From Campylobacterales bacterium (GTDB lineage Bacteria > Campylobacterota > Campylobacteria > Campylobacterales > JALSKU01), in the NCBI GenBank assembly GCA_027023175.1, contig JALVWW010000308.1, positions 1-7,106 of the forward strand: DNA of 7,106 bases. Reading direction: 5' to 3'. Below are positions 5,589 through 7,106 of the stretch, one piece after another. The notes beneath the pieces were generated by a model that worked only from the letters and a program-made list of their open reading frames with translations, was not told the origin of the DNA and ran no database searches. The stretch's first letter is position 1, and each line of letters begins with the position of its first letter. Both the position numbers and the translations under genes were made by a program.

Positions 5589-7106
5589 TAACTATCACCA
5601 TTGACGGACAGGAATTGCAAGCCCAAAAAGGCGAAACCATTTTACAAGTAGCCAGAAGAAACGGTATATATATCCCTACAATGTGCTATCTTACAAAAAC
5701 AAATCCTATAGCAAGCTGCAGAATGTGCTCTGTTGAAGTTGAAGGTGTTGAAGGGTTTATTTTAAGCTGTCAGGAAAAAGCCGTAGATGGGGCTGTTGTC
5801 ACAACAAATTCACCCGAGCTTTTTACTCACAGACAAAATATTATGAAACTGTATGATGTCAACCACCCATTACAGTGTGGAGTTTGCGATAAAAGCGGTG
5901 AGTGTGAACTTCAGAATAAAACCCTAGAATTTGGCGTAAGCTCTCAAGAGTTTAGTGCAAAAGAACAAATTAGAAAAAGTAAAAATTGGAAAATACTAGG
6001 ATATGACCCCTATCTTTGCATACTTTGCGAAAGGTGTGTTACAGTTTGCAATGAAATAGTAGGAGCTCAGGCACTCTATGTGAAGCCAAATGGATACAAC
6101 TCTACCATAGATAATGATATGAGAAAATGTATCCAGTGTGGAGAGTGTATAAGTGTATGTCCCGTGGGAGCAATGGTATCAAATGAGTTTAAATATAGAG
6201 CAAATGCATGGGAAAATACAAAAATTCCAGCTGCTTGTTCACACTGTAGCAGTGGCTGTTTTTTATATTATGATGTAAGGCACAAAAGTATAGACAAACC
6301 TGAAAAAGTTATAACAAGAGTAGTGAATGAAGAAGAGTTTGCTTCACTTTGCGGAGCGGGTAGATTTGGATTTGATTTTTCAAATAAATCTATAAAAAAA
6401 GATAAAGAGGCTTTCAAAAGTGCTATTGAAGCTTTTAAAAAGGCTGATACTATCAAATTTAGCGGTATTATCACCAATGAAGAAGCACTTATCCTTCAAA
6501 AACTTAAAGAAAAATTTGGCTACAAGCTTGTAAGCCACGGCAACAAAGAGTATCAAAAATTTTTGGAAGATTTTTCAAGTGACGGTGGACACAAGCTCTA
6601 TAGTGGAGACCTAAAATCCATCTCTTCAAGTGATTTGGTTGTATCAATTGGTTGCAAACTCTCAAGTGATAACCCAATGATTAGATTTCATATTAGTGAA
6701 GCTACAAGAAGAAAAGGTGCAAAAGTAATAGACTTGCATCCGATAGAAGATTTTGTCTTAAAAGATATCATAAGTAGTTCCATAAGATATGAAGTAGGCT
6801 CCGAAGAGGGAGTATTGGCAATTTTAGCAAAAGGTTTGCTCCAAAATAGTGAAATAGACAATGAATTAAAAGAGTATCTTGATGAGTTGGATGAAGGATA
6901 TATTAGTGCTGAAACCAATGTAGGAGAAGAAGAGATTGACTCAATTGTCAACTTAGCAAAAAAGGCCAATAAAAAAACTCTCATCCTCGGCGAAGACCTC
7001 TATACTCACAAACGGGCTAAAAATATAGCACTGCTTGCAGGTCTTATAGAGAGGTTTACTGACTTTGATGTAGTTATCATTCCTCCTCAAACAAACTCAC
7101 TTGGAG
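5585..7106 (+). CDS. nuoG: Complex I subunit G, Fe-S protein (3' end beyond the window)
   Basis: NuoG conducts electrons from the input flavoprotein through several Fe-S clusters towards NuoB. About 507 residues are visible before the window ends; family members are usually 750-900. Ligand sets are complete: [2Fe-2S] N1b, Cys34-x10-Cys45-x2-Cys48-x13-Cys62; N5, His94-x3-Cys98-x2-Cys101-x5-Cys107; a 2x[4Fe-4S] ferredoxin part, Cys145/148/151/155 and Cys182/185/188/192; and an N7-type set, Cys218-x2-Cys221-x3-Cys225 with Cys256 in LCGAGRFG. From about 265 the sequence continues into the molybdopterin-oxidoreductase-like fold, with segments such as DLVVSIGCKLSSDNP and GAKVIDLHP. That domain is known to be catalytically empty in complex I. 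The start ATG 5585 overlaps the upstream stop (ATGA). The intact NuoG contrasts with the altered NuoE and NuoF positions. Confidence 0.95.
   Translation, partial: MITITIDGQELQAQKGETILQVARRNGIYIPTMCYLTKTNPIASCRMCSVEVEGVEGFILSCQEKAVDGAVVTTNSPELFTHRQNIMKLYDVNHPLQCGVCDKSGECELQNKTLEFGVSSQEFSAKEQIRKSKNWKILGYDPYLCILCERCVTVCNEIVGAQALYVKPNGYNSTIDNDMRKCIQCGECISVCPVGAMVSNEFKYRANAWENTKIPAACSHCSSGCFLYYDVRHKSIDKPEKVITRVVNEEEFASLCGAGRFGFDFSNKSIKKDKEAFKSAIEAFKKADTIKFSGIITNEEALILQKLKEKFGYKLVSHGNKEYQKFLEDFSSDGGHKLYSGDLKSISSSDLVVSIGCKLSSDNPMIRFHISEATRRKGAKVIDLHPIEDFVLKDIISSSIRYEVGSEEGVLAILAKGLLQNSEIDNELKEYLDELDEGYISAETNVGEEEIDSIVNLAKKANKKTLILGEDLYTHKRAKNIALLAGLIERFTDFDVVIIPPQTNSLG

Overview
The window looks like a piece of a Campylobacterota (former epsilonproteobacterial) chromosome. 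The DNA is AT-rich, Shine-Dalgarno sites are purine-rich, and the genes follow the nuo order of that phylum. The protein in the nuoE slot is the small cysteine-free type known from Helicobacter and Campylobacter (HP1264/Cj1575c-like). The next protein (NuoF fragment plus glutamate-synthase-like flavoprotein) suggests a free-living Sulfurimonas/Sulfurovum/Arcobacter-type organism rather than a gastric or intestinal pathogen. This placement is an inference from gene content, not from a database match.

Layout: bases 1-152 carry the 3' end of an unrecognised gene. Bases 153-318 are an AT-rich promoter region with a perfect TATAAT and an operator-like dyad. From 319 to the end, all genes lie on the + strand as one apparent operon for respiratory complex I (proton-pumping quinone oxidoreductase): nuoA (319-708), nuoB (690-1199), nuoC (1196-1996), nuoD (2000-3226), a 77-residue protein in the nuoE position (3319-3552), a 679-residue chimeric flavoprotein in the nuoF position (3549-5588), and nuoG (from 5585, cut by the window end). 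Most junctions overlap or nearly touch. The exception is the 92-base nuoD/nuoE-slot gap, filled by a degenerate 7-bp tandem tract.

How the genes work together: NuoB, NuoC, NuoD and NuoG make the peripheral arm that passes electrons through Fe-S clusters to quinone, and NuoA is part of the membrane arm. The electron-input module is not canonical. The small nuoE-slot protein has no cysteine and so no [2Fe-2S] cluster. The nuoF-slot protein has lost the FMN/NADH domain of NuoF. It keeps only a NuoF C-terminal-like piece, in which one of the four cluster cysteines is Gly, joined to a GltD/SfrB/NfnB-like Fe-S, FAD and NAD(P)H module whose second nucleotide site carries the YRR motif usual for NADPH. 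The main finding is therefore a complex I whose input device appears to have been exchanged for an NADPH-type flavoprotein, which could also run backwards to make NADPH in a chemolithoautotroph. The unusual NuoE/NuoF slots of this phylum are partly known; the direction, donor and cluster content of this version are the open points.
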